This document shows positions 37,076 through 44,962 of a DNA stretch of 64,000 bases, piece by piece. Position 1 is the first letter of the stretch, and the number at the start of each line of letters is the position of its first letter. The translations under genes were made by a program, and so were the position numbers. The stretch is from Paeniglutamicibacter psychrophenolicus. Lineage in GTDB: Bacteria > Actinomycetota > Actinomycetes > Actinomycetales > Micrococcaceae. Under the pieces are notes generated by a model that worked only from the letters and a program-made list of their open reading frames with translations, had not been told where the DNA came from and searched no databases. The stretch is taken from contig NZ_JAUSSH010000002.1 in NCBI RefSeq assembly GCF_030812255.1, forward strand, positions 613,026 to 677,025, written 5' to 3'.

Positions 37076-37615
37076 ATGGCAACGAAGAAGACTATGGCGC
37101 TGGGGACATCCGCCGCGGCACTGGCCCTGGTCACCGGACTGGGCCTCGCATCGGTCGCATCCGCGGCCGACGCGACGGGTGCCGCCTCCGACACGACCAG
37201 CGGCACCACGCAGTCTGCGCCTTCCGAACGCGGCGGGCACGGCGGCCATCGCAGCGGGGGTCCTGAAATGGCCTCGGGCCTGGCCGAGAAGCTGGGCGTC
37301 AAGGAAAGCAAGCTCAGCGATGCCCTGGACACGTTCAGGGAAGCCAACAAGCCGGCCGAGCGCACCGAGGATGCCGCCAGGCCGGATCGTGCGGAAAGGG
37401 ACGCGGCCTTGGCCAAGTCCCTGGCCCAAACACTGGGCATCGAAGAATCCAAGGTCACCGCGGCCCTGGAGGAACTTCGGACCGAGGGACAAGCAGAACG
37501 TGCCGCGGCACTGAAGTCGAAGCTGGACGCGGCGGTCAAGGACGGGACGCTCACCCAGATCGAGGTCGACGCCGTCACCAAGGCCACCGAGAAGGGAGTG
37601 ATCGGCGGGCGCTAA
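37076..37615 (+). CDS. Small secreted protein of unknown function
   Basis: A 179-residue protein with a Sec signal (positive start MATKKT, hydrophobic core, cleavage likely after ASVASA at about residue 30). The mature part begins with a Ser/Thr/Gly/His-rich linker and then has two similar helical units: LAEKLGVKESKLSDALDTFR and LAQTLGIEESKVTAALEEL. The repeat suggests a helical hairpin dimer. No family name comes to mind. GGGAA lies seven bases before the ATG. Confidence 0.8.
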   Translation: MATKKTMALGTSAAALALVTGLGLASVASAADATGAASDTTSGTTQSAPSERGGHGGHRSGGPEMASGLAEKLGVKESKLSDALDTFREANKPAERTEDAARPDRAERDAALAKSLAQTLGIEESKVTAALEELRTEGQAERAAALKSKLDAAVKDGTLTQIEVDAVTKATEKGVIGGR

Positions 37616-37639
37616 CCCGCGGGACCGTCCCGAAAAAGC

Positions 37640-37678
37640 CAAGAGGTGGCCCCCGGAACCACCCGGGGCCACCTCTTG
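37640..37678. terminator. Bidirectional terminator
   Basis: A 14-bp perfect stem (CAAGAGGTGGCCCC at 37640-37653 and complement at 37665-37678) lies between the stop of the secreted protein and the stop of the lutC fragment, so it serves both strands and is probably the ancestral lutC terminator. Confidence 0.78.
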
Positions 37679-37696
37679 CGATTGGGGTGACGGAGC

Positions 37697-37897
37697 CTAG
37701 ATTCCCTTGACGATGATGACGTCCAGCTGGCGCGGGCCATGTACGCCTTCGACTCGCTCGAGCTCGATGTCGCTGGTGGCGCCGGGTCCGGAGATCCAGG
37801 TCAGCGGACGGGTGATGCCCATGCGCGGCAGGGCCTCGGGCAACAGGCGCACGATCGTGGCCCGCGGGACCACGCACACGTGGTGGTCCGGGAGCAG
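37697..37897 (-). pseudogene. Duplicated 3' end of lutC
   Basis: The last 66 or so codons of lutC are repeated here in the same orientation, including the stop: DHHVCVVP, TIVRLLPEALPR, TRPLTWISGP and ERVEGVHGPRQLDVIIVKG are all present. It differs from the intact gene by a handful of bases (for example PRATIV versus PMSTIV, KGI versus KGL at the end). Upstream homology stops abruptly at 37897, so there is no start and no N-terminal domain. Confidence 0.88.
37704..37897. repeat. 194-bp direct repeat, copy A
   Basis: Matches 39134-39327 with six mismatches by eye (37783, 37818, three within 37861-37864, and 37894), about 97 per cent identity. The copies are 1430 bases apart and bracket the toxin-antitoxin-like genes. 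Confidence 0.88.
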
Positions 37898-38001
37898 ATT
37901 GATCGTGTTTTTTGTGCCGGTCCGACAACTGACGCATGGGCTGAGCGATCCTGACCTAACGTCAAGGCAAGTGAAATCTTTGGGCTCAGGTTCTCCCATG
38001 T

Positions 38002-38379
38002 CTAGCGGTTCCGGGGAGCGCGCTTTCCCTTCGCCACGGTTGCCGGGGGGTGACCTGTAGCTGCCAACGTGAGCCAAACAATGTGTTTTTCTGGATCAAT
38101 GCAGTACCAGAGCCTTGCGCCGGAAGAGATATCGTACTGCCATTGCTCCAATTGGGTTCCGCCGATCATACTAGATCCGAGGGAACCGCGTAATCTCTTC
38201 TGTACGTCGGAACGAATTGCGGGCGAATGCTTCAAACGTTGTTTAGCCTCAGCGGTATTGCCCGGAAACTGGTTCTCCAACTCCGTGAAAGCCAGGGATT
38301 CCTTCGTGGCGTATCGGATGTCCCACTCGTTGACAGCTGGTGGTGGGGGAACCTGGCCGCCTCGCTTGGGACGCGCCAT
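38002..38379 (-). CDS. Probable RelE/ParE-like toxin of a TA pair
   Basis: A 125-residue basic protein. The C-terminal half (GARLWYCIDPEKHIVWLTLA, then TGHP and a Lys/Arg-rich tail) resembles the beta-sheet core and basic C-terminus of RelE/ParE-type toxins, though the match is only by eye. ATG at 38379 is used; a TTG at 38385 overlaps the upstream stop (TTGA). The gene is second in a two-gene unit. The frame is less GC-rich than the flanking lut genes, as expected for acquired DNA. Confidence 0.6.
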   Translation of the reverse strand: MARPKRGGQVPPPPAVNEWDIRYATKESLAFTELENQFPGNTAEAKQRLKHSPAIRSDVQKRLRGSLGSSMIGGTQLEQWQYDISSGARLWYCIDPEKHIVWLTLAATGHPPATVAKGKRAPRNR

Positions 38380-38381
38380 GT

Positions 38382-38861
38382 TCAAGCGGTGGAAACAATT
38401 GGCATGTCTACCGACATATCGAGTGGCTCCGGAACGTCACGGGACAGTGACGCAGCCAGGGCGCTGTCCGACCAGATCTCTGCGGTGTTGCGCCAATCCT
38501 CGATCAGTTCCGAAAAAGCTGTGTAGCGGCCAATTGAGGCGCACGCCCTGAGGGTGTTTGCGGATTCCCTGGCGAACGTTTCGCGGTCGGCAGGCGGGAG
38601 GAAAGCTACCCACGGAAGTGTCGAGGCAAGCGCATCGGCAAAGCGGTGCACCATCGACTCATCGAGAACCAATGCCGCCAATGCGGCGGAAAGGAAATCC
38701 GTGGCCTCGGCGGTGGCCTGAGCGCGGCTTTCGGTCTCCAATGCCCATGCGGGTCGACCTGCACGCTGTTGGAGGATGATCCTGCTGTCGTCACGCTCCG
38801 CGTCGGCGAGATGTTGGTTGTAATTCTGGATGAACCGACTCATCGGCAACTTCTTGGCCAT
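38382..38861 (-). CDS. Probable antitoxin, Phd/YefM-like N-terminus
   Basis: A 159-residue acidic protein. The first 60 residues (FIQNYNQHLADAERDDSRII, RAGRPAWALETESRAQA) resemble prevent-host-death antitoxins, which bind DNA through this part and the toxin with the rest; the C-terminal 90 residues are longer than usual. A perfect 20-bp palindrome lies ten bases upstream of the start, as expected for an autoregulated operon. The stop overlaps or abuts the toxin start. The assignment is by pattern, not by clear family identity. Confidence 0.6.
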   Translation of the reverse strand: MAKKLPMSRFIQNYNQHLADAERDDSRIILQQRAGRPAWALETESRAQATAEATDFLSAALAALVLDESMVHRFADALASTLPWVAFLPPADRETFARESANTLRACASIGRYTAFSELIEDWRNTAEIWSDSALAASLSRDVPEPLDMSVDMPIVSTA

Positions 38862-38870
38862 AACTCCATT

Positions 38871-38890
38871 CTACGTAACTAGTTACGTAG
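38871..38890. promoter_or_regulatory. 20-bp perfect palindrome, probable TA operator
   Basis: Arms CTACGTAACT and AGTTACGTAG meet without a spacer ten bases upstream of the antitoxin start, the usual position of a TA autorepression site. Confidence 0.65.
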
Positions 38891-39068
38891 ACATCAATGG
38901 TTCCAGGGGTTGTAGAACGCGTACACGTCGACGTCACTGATGCTCCGTGACCTGAATACAAGTCAGCAGGCAGAAAGGCGTCCAAAGGCCGTTGCAGGGA
39001 AAGCCGGCCCTGAAGTACGTGTGCTACCAGTGGACTCGGTATGGCTCATCCATAACTGGCCCATGCAG

Positions 39069-39108
39069 AGATCTCCCGCCAACACGAAATGCGGTTGGCG
39101 GGAGATCT
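39069..39108 (-). terminator. Terminator of the lutABC operon (copy B side)
   Basis: A 15-bp perfect stem (AGATCTCCCGCCAAC at 39069-39083 with its complement at 39094-39108) around a 10-nt loop, starting 18 bases after the lutC stop. It is unrelated in sequence to the terminator that follows the duplicated lutC end at 37640. Confidence 0.75.
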
Positions 39109-39126
39109 GCGCTTCTTCTGGGGGCC

Positions 39127-39765
39127 TTACAGCCCCTTGACGATGATGACGTCCAGCTGGCGCGGGCCATGTACGCCTTCGACTCGCTCGAGCTCGATGT
39201 CGCTGGTGGCGCTGGGTCCGGAGATCCAGGTCAGCGGACGGGTGATGTCCATGCGCGGCAGGGCCTCGGGCAACAGGCGCACGATCGTGGACATCGGGAC
39301 CACGCACACGTGGTGGTCCGGGACCAGCGAGATTGCGCGCCGTCCTTGGTCACCGCTGCCGTCCAGCACGATGGTGCCGGACTCTGCAATGGAGACGGCC
39401 GATGAAGTCAGCACCGCGTCGGTGTTATCCAGCTCGGTCACGCTCAGCACCGCGCCGGGGACGTCGATGCGGCGGCGCGCATCACCGTTCGGCATGGCAT
39501 CGGCCAGCCAGGCTTCGTCGATGCCGTGCGGCACCACAAAGCTGGTCGCGCCCTTGAGGCGCTCGGCAATCGTTGCCGAAAGCTGCGCTGAATCCACAAC
39601 GTCAACATGGGCCTTGTAATCCTCGAGCCGGTCGACCAGCAGTGTGACAAGCTCGGCCTGCGGCATGTCCGAGGTGGTGCGGTACTCGCGGGGGATCGGC
39701 TCCGCGGTCGGGGCATCGCGCAGGGCGGAGGTGATGCGGGAGAGGATTTCTTCCTTGGCGCTCAT
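39127..39765 (-). CDS. lutC: Lactate utilisation protein C
   Basis: A 212-residue LUD-domain protein, third component of the LutABC L-lactate oxidation complex, which converts lactate to pyruvate in the cytoplasm. LUD features are TSSAVSIAESGTIVLDGSG and LVPDHHVCVVP. The ATG at 39765 lies about six bases after the lutB stop, with GGAGA inside the lutB end as ribosome site. Its last 194 bases coincide with repeat copy B. Confidence 0.94.
   Translation of the reverse strand: MSAKEEILSRITSALRDAPTAEPIPREYRTTSDMPQAELVTLLVDRLEDYKAHVDVVDSAQLSATIAERLKGATSFVVPHGIDEAWLADAMPNGDARRRIDVPGAVLSVTELDNTDAVLTSSAVSIAESGTIVLDGSGDQGRRAISLVPDHHVCVVPMSTIVRLLPEALPRMDITRPLTWISGPSATSDIELERVEGVHGPRQLDVIIVKGL
39134..39327. 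repeat. 194-bp direct repeat, copy B (inside lutC)
   Basis: The partner of 37704-37897. This copy is part of the intact lutC reading frame; homology begins four bases inside the stop codon and ends abruptly at 39327. Confidence 0.88.
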
Positions 39766-39770
39766 TGTGG

Positions 39771-41276
39771 CTATTTCTCCTGCTCGGTCGTGGCGGCTGC
39801 GGGCCGGTGGTCTTTCTTCCACCAGTCGCGGAAGGACTGCGCCGGGGGAGCGGGGATGTCGCGGGACTGGGTCCAGCCCGCGGCAATGCCCGGTAGGCGC
39901 TTGATCTTCTTGTCGCGTCCGGCGGCCAGCTTGCCCAGAGGCAGGCCCTTTTCCAGCAGGCCGAGGTTCTTGCCGGAGGAGAAGGCCCACTGGGCCCCCT
40001 TCATCATCAGGTCCATCTGGCTCGGCAGCTTATTCTCGCCGCGCTTGGAATCCACGTCCTCGCCGCGCAGGTGCACCAGGATTTCGGGGATGTTGATCTT
40101 CACCGGGCAGGCGTCGTAGCAGGCGCCGCAGAGCGAGGAAGCGTAGGGCAGCGAGCTGTTCTCCTCGGACTTGATGCCGGTGAGCAGCGGGGTGAGGATC
40201 GCGCCGATCGGGCCCGGGTAGGTGGAACCGTAGGCGTGGCCGCCGGTGCGTTCATAGACGGGGCACACGTTCATGCAGGCCGAGCAGCGGATGCAGTTCA
40301 GCGCGGTGCGTCCGTACTTGTCGGCCAGTGCGGCGGTCCGTCCGTTGTCCAGCATCACCAGGTGTACGTTCTGCGGTCCGTCGCCCTCGGTGACCCCGGT
40401 CCAGAGCGAGGTGTACGGGTTCATGCGCTCGCCGGTGGAGGAGCGCGGCAGCAGCTGCATGAAGACCTCGAGGTCCTCCTTGCCCGGCAACAGCTTCTCG
40501 ATGCCCATGACGGTGATCAGCGTTTCGGGCAGGGTCAGGCACATCCGCCCGTTGCCCTCGGACTCGACGACCGCCAGCGTGCCGGAATCGGCCAGGGCGA
40601 AGTTGGCCCCGGAGACCGCGACCTTGGCGGAGAGGAACTTGCGGCGCAGGTGTTCGCGGGCGGCCATGGCCAGAAGGCGCGGCTCGTCGGTCAGATTCGG
40701 GTCCACATTCGGCATTTCCGCCAGGAAAATGTCGCGCACCTCGGTGCGGTTCTTGTGGATGGCCGGGACCAGGATGTGGCTGGGCTTGTCGTGGCCCAGC
40801 TGGACGATCAGCTCGGCCAGGTCGGTCTCGAAGGCGGAGATGCCCTGCTCCTCGAGGTACTCGTTGAGCCCAATCTCCTGGGTGGCCATGGACTTGACCT
40901 TGACGACCTCGTCTGTGTCCTGTTCCTTGATCAGGTCCGAGACGATCCGGTTGGCCTCGTCGGCGTCGCGGGCCCAGTGGATGATTCCGCCGCGGGCGGT
41001 GAAGTTCTTTTCGAACTCCTCAAGCAGCGCCGGCAGGTTCGCCATGACCTGGTTCTTGGTTGCCGCTCCGGCGTCGCGCAATTCCTCCCAGTCGGGAAGT
41101 TCGCCCACGACCTTGAGGCGCTTGTCGCGGATGGTGTGGGTCGCGTGGCGCAGGTTGGCACGCATCTGGGTGTTGCCCAGTTCGCGGTGCGCCGCGGCCG
41201 GGAACGGCTCGTCGATGTGCAGGTTGCCGTCGCCGAAGACCGGAAGGCTCGGCATGCCCATGAAGACGTTGCTCAT
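39771..41276 (-). CDS. lutB: Lactate utilisation iron-sulfur protein B
   Basis: A 501-residue LutB with an N-terminal LUD domain and a C-terminal ferredoxin-like domain. The two 4Fe-4S motifs are CIRCSACMNVCPVY near residues 326-339 and CGACYDACPV near 381-390. It carries electrons within the LutABC complex. It starts directly at the end of lutA (TAA then ATG) and is followed by lutC. Confidence 0.95.
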   Translation of the reverse strand: MSNVFMGMPSLPVFGDGNLHIDEPFPAAAHRELGNTQMRANLRHATHTIRDKRLKVVGELPDWEELRDAGAATKNQVMANLPALLEEFEKNFTARGGIIHWARDADEANRIVSDLIKEQDTDEVVKVKSMATQEIGLNEYLEEQGISAFETDLAELIVQLGHDKPSHILVPAIHKNRTEVRDIFLAEMPNVDPNLTDEPRLLAMAAREHLRRKFLSAKVAVSGANFALADSGTLAVVESEGNGRMCLTLPETLITVMGIEKLLPGKEDLEVFMQLLPRSSTGERMNPYTSLWTGVTEGDGPQNVHLVMLDNGRTAALADKYGRTALNCIRCSACMNVCPVYERTGGHAYGSTYPGPIGAILTPLLTGIKSEENSSLPYASSLCGACYDACPVKINIPEILVHLRGEDVDSKRGENKLPSQMDLMMKGAQWAFSSGKNLGLLEKGLPLGKLAAGRDKKIKRLPGIAAGWTQSRDIPAPPAQSFRDWWKKDHRPAAATTEQEK

Positions 41277-42074
41277 TTACTTGCCTCCCTTTCCTACGAA
41301 TACCTCGCCCGTCACGGAGACGGGTTCGGTGATGGTGCTGGCCAGGATCTCGGCAAAGTGAAGAGTGGTGGTGTTGGACTTGGTGCGCGAGAGCCCGCCG
41401 CCGATGTGCATGAGGCAGGAGGCGTCTCCGCCGGAGCACAGCGAGGCGCCGGTGGATTCGATGTTCTTGGCCTTGTCCTCGAGCATCGCCGAGGACACGT
41501 CGGCGTTCTTCATGGAGAAGGTTCCGCCGAATCCGCAGCACTGGTCGGCCTCGGGCAGGTCGGCAACCTCGATGCCGCCGACACTCTTGAGCAGGTCCAG
41601 CTGGCGGTCGCCCAGATGCAGCGAGCGCATGCCGTGGCAGGAGGGGTGGTAGGTGACCTTGTGCGCAAAGTGCGATCCGAGCTGTTCGGCGGCATTGGTG
41701 ACGCCCAGGACGTCGACCAAAAGCTGGGAGAGTTCGTAGGTCTTGGCGCCCACGGCCTCGGCACGTGCCTTCAGCGCGGCGTCGCCGCAGCGTTCGGCCA
41801 GGACGGGGTGTTGGTGCTTGACCGAGGCGACGCAGGACCCGGACGGTGCGACCGCAACGTCGTAGGTTTTGGCCTCGAAGGCCGCCACGTGGTTGGCCAC
41901 CACCGGCAGCGCCTCGTCCATGTAGCCGGAGTTGATGTGCATCTGGCCGCAGCATGCCTGGCCGGAGGGGAAGATGACCTCGTGGCCCAGTCGTTCAAGG
42001 ATCTTGACGGTGGCACGCGCGGTTTGCGGATACATGGCATCAACGATGCAGGTGGCAAAAAGTGCGATTTTCAT
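41277..42074 (-). CDS. lutA: Lactate utilisation protein A (CCG-domain)
   Basis: A 265-residue protein with two cysteine-rich CCG domains: QACCGQMH near residues 40-46 with HPSCHGMRSLH in between, and ADQCCGFGG near 176-182. Such domains bind unusual Fe-S clusters in LutA, GlpC and heterodisulfide reductase. First gene of lutABC, preceded by a TGGTCNGACCA operator at 42114. Confidence 0.95.
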   Translation of the reverse strand: MKIALFATCIVDAMYPQTARATVKILERLGHEVIFPSGQACCGQMHINSGYMDEALPVVANHVAAFEAKTYDVAVAPSGSCVASVKHQHPVLAERCGDAALKARAEAVGAKTYELSQLLVDVLGVTNAAEQLGSHFAHKVTYHPSCHGMRSLHLGDRQLDLLKSVGGIEVADLPEADQCCGFGGTFSMKNADVSSAMLEDKAKNIESTGASLCSGGDASCLMHIGGGLSRTKSNTTTLHFAEILASTITEPVSVTGEVFVGKGGK

Positions 42075-42113
42075 TCAGCGGCCCTTCCGGCGTGCTCTGC
42101 CGAGGATTTTATG

Positions 42114-42124
42114 TGGTCTGACCA
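42114..42124. promoter_or_regulatory. GntR/LldR-type operator at lutABC
   Basis: TGGTCTGACCA, an 11-bp palindrome of the FadR/LldR type, lies directly after a minus-strand TAGTAT (-10 at about 42124-42129). A regulator bound here would block the lutABC transcript start. Confidence 0.7.
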
Positions 42125-42221
42125 TACTAGACCGTGATCGTGCACACGTCTAGCCGGACGTTTCGCGCAGGGCGCTTGTGATGAGACTCACCGCCGGACG
42201 GATTTTTGAGCTACACTATCG

Positions 42222-42232
42222 TGGTCGGACCA
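42222..42232. promoter_or_regulatory. GntR/LldR-type operator 1 at lctP
   Basis: TGGTCGGACCA, four bases downstream of a plausible -10 (TACACT at 42212-42217), so it covers the transcript start of the permease gene. Confidence 0.7.
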
Positions 42233-42235
42233 TAG

Positions 42236-42246
42236 TGGTCCGACCA
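42236..42246. promoter_or_regulatory. GntR/LldR-type operator 2 at lctP
   Basis: TGGTCCGACCA, 14 bases (centre to centre) from operator 1, which allows two dimers to bind side by side. Confidence 0.7.
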
Positions 42247-42311
42247 CGGGTGCCCACCGGCACACATCAAACACTTTCCGCGCCCCGCTCCCATACGCGA
42301 AGGAACCACCA

Positions 42312-44039
42312 GTGGACACATTCACACCCACAACAGATCCGCTGTCCGGAAGCGTCGCGCTTTCGGCCATCGTCTCATTGCTGCCACTGGTGACGTTCTT
42401 CGTCATGCTGGCCGTCGTCAAGGCCAAAGCGCACATCTCCGGCCTGACCTCGTTGTTCGTGGCCATCCTGGTCGCGATATTCGTCTTCAAGATGCCGACC
42501 GGCATGGCGCTGATGTCCGGAGTCATGGGTGCGGTGTTCGGCGCATTCCCTGTGGTCTGGATCGTCATCATGGCGATCTGGCTCTACCAGGTCACCGTGA
42601 TTTCGGGCCGCTTCGAAGACCTGCGACGGGTCTTTGACGTGATCGGCGGCGGGGATGTGCGCATCCAATCCATCCTGATCGCCTTCTGCTTCGGCGGCCT
42701 GCTCGAAGCGCTGGCCGGATTCGGTGCCCCGGTGGCCATCACCGCCACCATGTTGCTGGCCCTGGGCATGGCCCCGTTGCGCGCCGCAGCCGCGGTGCTC
42801 GTGGCCAACACCGCCCCGGTCGCCTTCGGCGCCGTGGCCATCCCCATCACGACCGCGGCTGGCCTGACCGGGCTGGACGCCAACCACATCGGCGCCATCG
42901 TCGGCCACCAGGCACCGCTGCTGGCCATCTTCGTCCCAACCCTGCTGCTGTTCATCCTCGACGGCAAGCGCGGCGTGAAAGAAGTCTGGCCCGCAGCCCT
43001 GGTCATCGGCTCATCCTTCGCCGTCGCACAGTTCTTCTGCGCCACCTACTTCTCTTATGAACTGACCGATATCGTCGCCTCGCTCGCTGGTCTGGGTTCC
43101 GCAGTGGTCTTCCTGCGCTTCTGGTCCTCGAAGGGCCGCGACGAGGCCCGGGCCCGTATTCTGGTCGGCGAAGTTGCCGGTTCCGCAGGAACGAACGGCA
43201 CCTCCGCCGGCAAGGTTTCGACCTACGACGCCACGGACCGCAAGCTGCAGCCCGGCCCGACTTTCCTGGCGCTCTTCCCGTACCTGCTGGTCATCGTCAT
43301 CTTCGGCATTGCCAAGCTCTGGACCTTGGGCGCCAACATTCCCGCCGCATTGTCCTCCACGGACGTCAAGGTCAAGTGGCCGATGCTTTACGGGCACATT
43401 CTGGACGGCGAGGGCAACCCGGTTTCCTCGACCATCTACAACTTCCAGTGGCTTTCCAATCCCGGCACTCTGTTGCTGTTCACCGGCCTGATCGTGGCCG
43501 TTGTCTACTCGCTCAACGATGCCGGCGGCAAGTACAAGGTCAAGGTCTCGGACGCGGTGATGGAAATCGGGCGCACCGTCTACAACATGCGCTGGGCTGC
43601 GACCACGATCCTCTCGGTGCTGGCCCTGGCCTACGTCATGAACCTGTCGGGACAAACCATCACCATTGGCACTTGGCTCGCCGGGACCGGGGCATTCTTC
43701 GCCTTCCTGTCCCCGATCCTGGGCTGGATCGGCACCGCGGTCACCGGATCGGACACCTCGGCCAATGCCTTGTTCGCGAAGCTGCAGCAGACCGCCGGCA
43801 TCAACGCCGGAATCGATCCGAACCTGCTGGTTGCCGCAAACACCTCCGGCGGCGTGGTCGGCAAGCTGATCTCCCCGCAGAACCTTGCCATTGCCGCGAC
43901 CGCGGTGGGCATGGAAGGCAAGGAATCGGTCATCCTGAAGAAGGTTGCCGGCTGGTCGGTGGGCATGCTGCTGATCCTGTGCGTGCTGGTCTACCTGCAG
44001 TCCACCCCGATCCTGAGCTGGATGCTGCCTACCCCGTAA
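42312..44039 (+). CDS. lctP: L-lactate permease family transporter
   Basis: A 575-residue LctP/LldP-type carrier with about 13 membrane helices. Family blocks are FCFGGLLEALAGFGAPVAI, APVAFGAVAIPI and, toward the C-terminus, LGWIGTAVTGSDTSANALF with GGVVGKLISPQ. It would import lactate, and possibly glycolate, by proton symport, for the LutABC enzymes encoded divergently. The start is GTG with AAGGA eight bases upstream. Two GntR-type operators overlap its promoter. Confidence 0.94.
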   Translation: MDTFTPTTDPLSGSVALSAIVSLLPLVTFFVMLAVVKAKAHISGLTSLFVAILVAIFVFKMPTGMALMSGVMGAVFGAFPVVWIVIMAIWLYQVTVISGRFEDLRRVFDVIGGGDVRIQSILIAFCFGGLLEALAGFGAPVAITATMLLALGMAPLRAAAAVLVANTAPVAFGAVAIPITTAAGLTGLDANHIGAIVGHQAPLLAIFVPTLLLFILDGKRGVKEVWPAALVIGSSFAVAQFFCATYFSYELTDIVASLAGLGSAVVFLRFWSSKGRDEARARILVGEVAGSAGTNGTSAGKVSTYDATDRKLQPGPTFLALFPYLLVIVIFGIAKLWTLGANIPAALSSTDVKVKWPMLYGHILDGEGNPVSSTIYNFQWLSNPGTLLLFTGLIVAVVYSLNDAGGKYKVKVSDAVMEIGRTVYNMRWAATTILSVLALAYVMNLSGQTITIGTWLAGTGAFFAFLSPILGWIGTAVTGSDTSANALFAKLQQTAGINAGIDPNLLVAANTSGGVVGKLISPQNLAIAATAVGMEGKESVILKKVAGWSVGMLLILCVLVYLQSTPILSWMLPTP

Positions 44040-44074
44040 GGGTGCCGGCACCGCCACGGTGCTGGATCTGCCGG

Positions 44075-44124
44075 GATGTGGCTCGTGCGCCTGCGACGAA
44101 AGTCGCCAGCGCACGAGCCACATC
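44075..44124 (+). terminator. Strong terminator after lctP
   Basis: A 16-bp perfect outer stem (44075-44090 with 44109-44124), a small internal loop and a 5-bp inner stem closed by a GAAA tetraloop, followed by TCTTT. Confidence 0.82.
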
Positions 44125-44211
44125 TCTTTGGCCTGGCACGCACTAGGCTTGGAAGCATCGTTGTGTGGCCAGGGAGCCAGGCAAGAGTCGTGAGCATGGG
44201 AAAATGAAGCA

Positions 44212-44946
44212 GTGACTAGCAAAGCAATATCCTCGCCGCAGCCGGCCCGCGCCTATGAAACGGTCCTGAAAAGCATCGAGGCGGACCTGCGGTCCGGCAA
44301 GATCAAGATCGGCGACCAGCTGCCCGGCGAACGCTTGCTGGCCGAAACCCACGGCATTTCCCGGGCCTCGGTCAGGGACGCGATCCGCATCCTCGACGCC
44401 ATGGGCATGGTGCGCACCTCCACCGGTTCCGGGCCCAATTCCGGGGCGGTGGTCATTTCCAATCCCGCGGTCGGGCTTTCGGCAACGCTGCGCCTCCACG
44501 TGGCCTCGCGCCAGCTTTCGGTTGCCGACATCGTCGAGTCGCGCATCCTGCTGGAAACCTGGGCGGCGCAGTCCGCCGACCTGGGCGGCAACCCCGAGCA
44601 CAGTGCCCAGGTGCTGCGCCGGACGGCCGAGCTGCTTGAGGCCATGGACGAGCCCGGGCTGGACCGCGAGGAATTCCACGAACTCGATGCGGAATTCCAC
44701 GTGCTGCTGTCCTCGCTGGCCGGCAATGCCGTGATCGAAGCCATGATGGAATCGCTGCGCCTGTCGATCAGCGACTATGTCAGCGAATCCGTGGCCAGCG
44801 ACGCTGCCTGGCAGAAGATCGCCAAGGTCCTGCGCTCCCAGCACCACGGCATCCACGAGGCGGTCGCCGATGGTGACGGCTCCGCGGCCGCCCGGCTGCT
44901 GCGCGAACACATCGAATGGTTCTACACGGAATCGCGGCAGCTCTGA
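44212..44946 (+). CDS. GntR-family regulator, FadR/FCD type (probable LldR/LutR)
   Basis: A 244-residue regulator. The N-terminal winged helix (GDQLPGERLLAETHGISRASVRDAIRIL) is GntR type and the C-terminal all-helical FCD domain carries the metal-binding Asp/His set (ELDAEFHVLL, HHGIHEAV, REHIEWF). LldR-type members bind lactate and repress lut or lld genes at TGG-N5-CCA palindromes, exactly the motif found three times in the lutA-lctP interval, so this is the likely lactate-responsive repressor. The start is GTG. Confidence 0.9.
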   Translation: MTSKAISSPQPARAYETVLKSIEADLRSGKIKIGDQLPGERLLAETHGISRASVRDAIRILDAMGMVRTSTGSGPNSGAVVISNPAVGLSATLRLHVASRQLSVADIVESRILLETWAAQSADLGGNPEHSAQVLRRTAELLEAMDEPGLDREEFHELDAEFHVLLSSLAGNAVIEAMMESLRLSISDYVSESVASDAAWQKIAKVLRSQHHGIHEAVADGDGSAAARLLREHIEWFYTESRQL

Positions 44947-44962
44947 CCGGCAGCCCGAAAGG

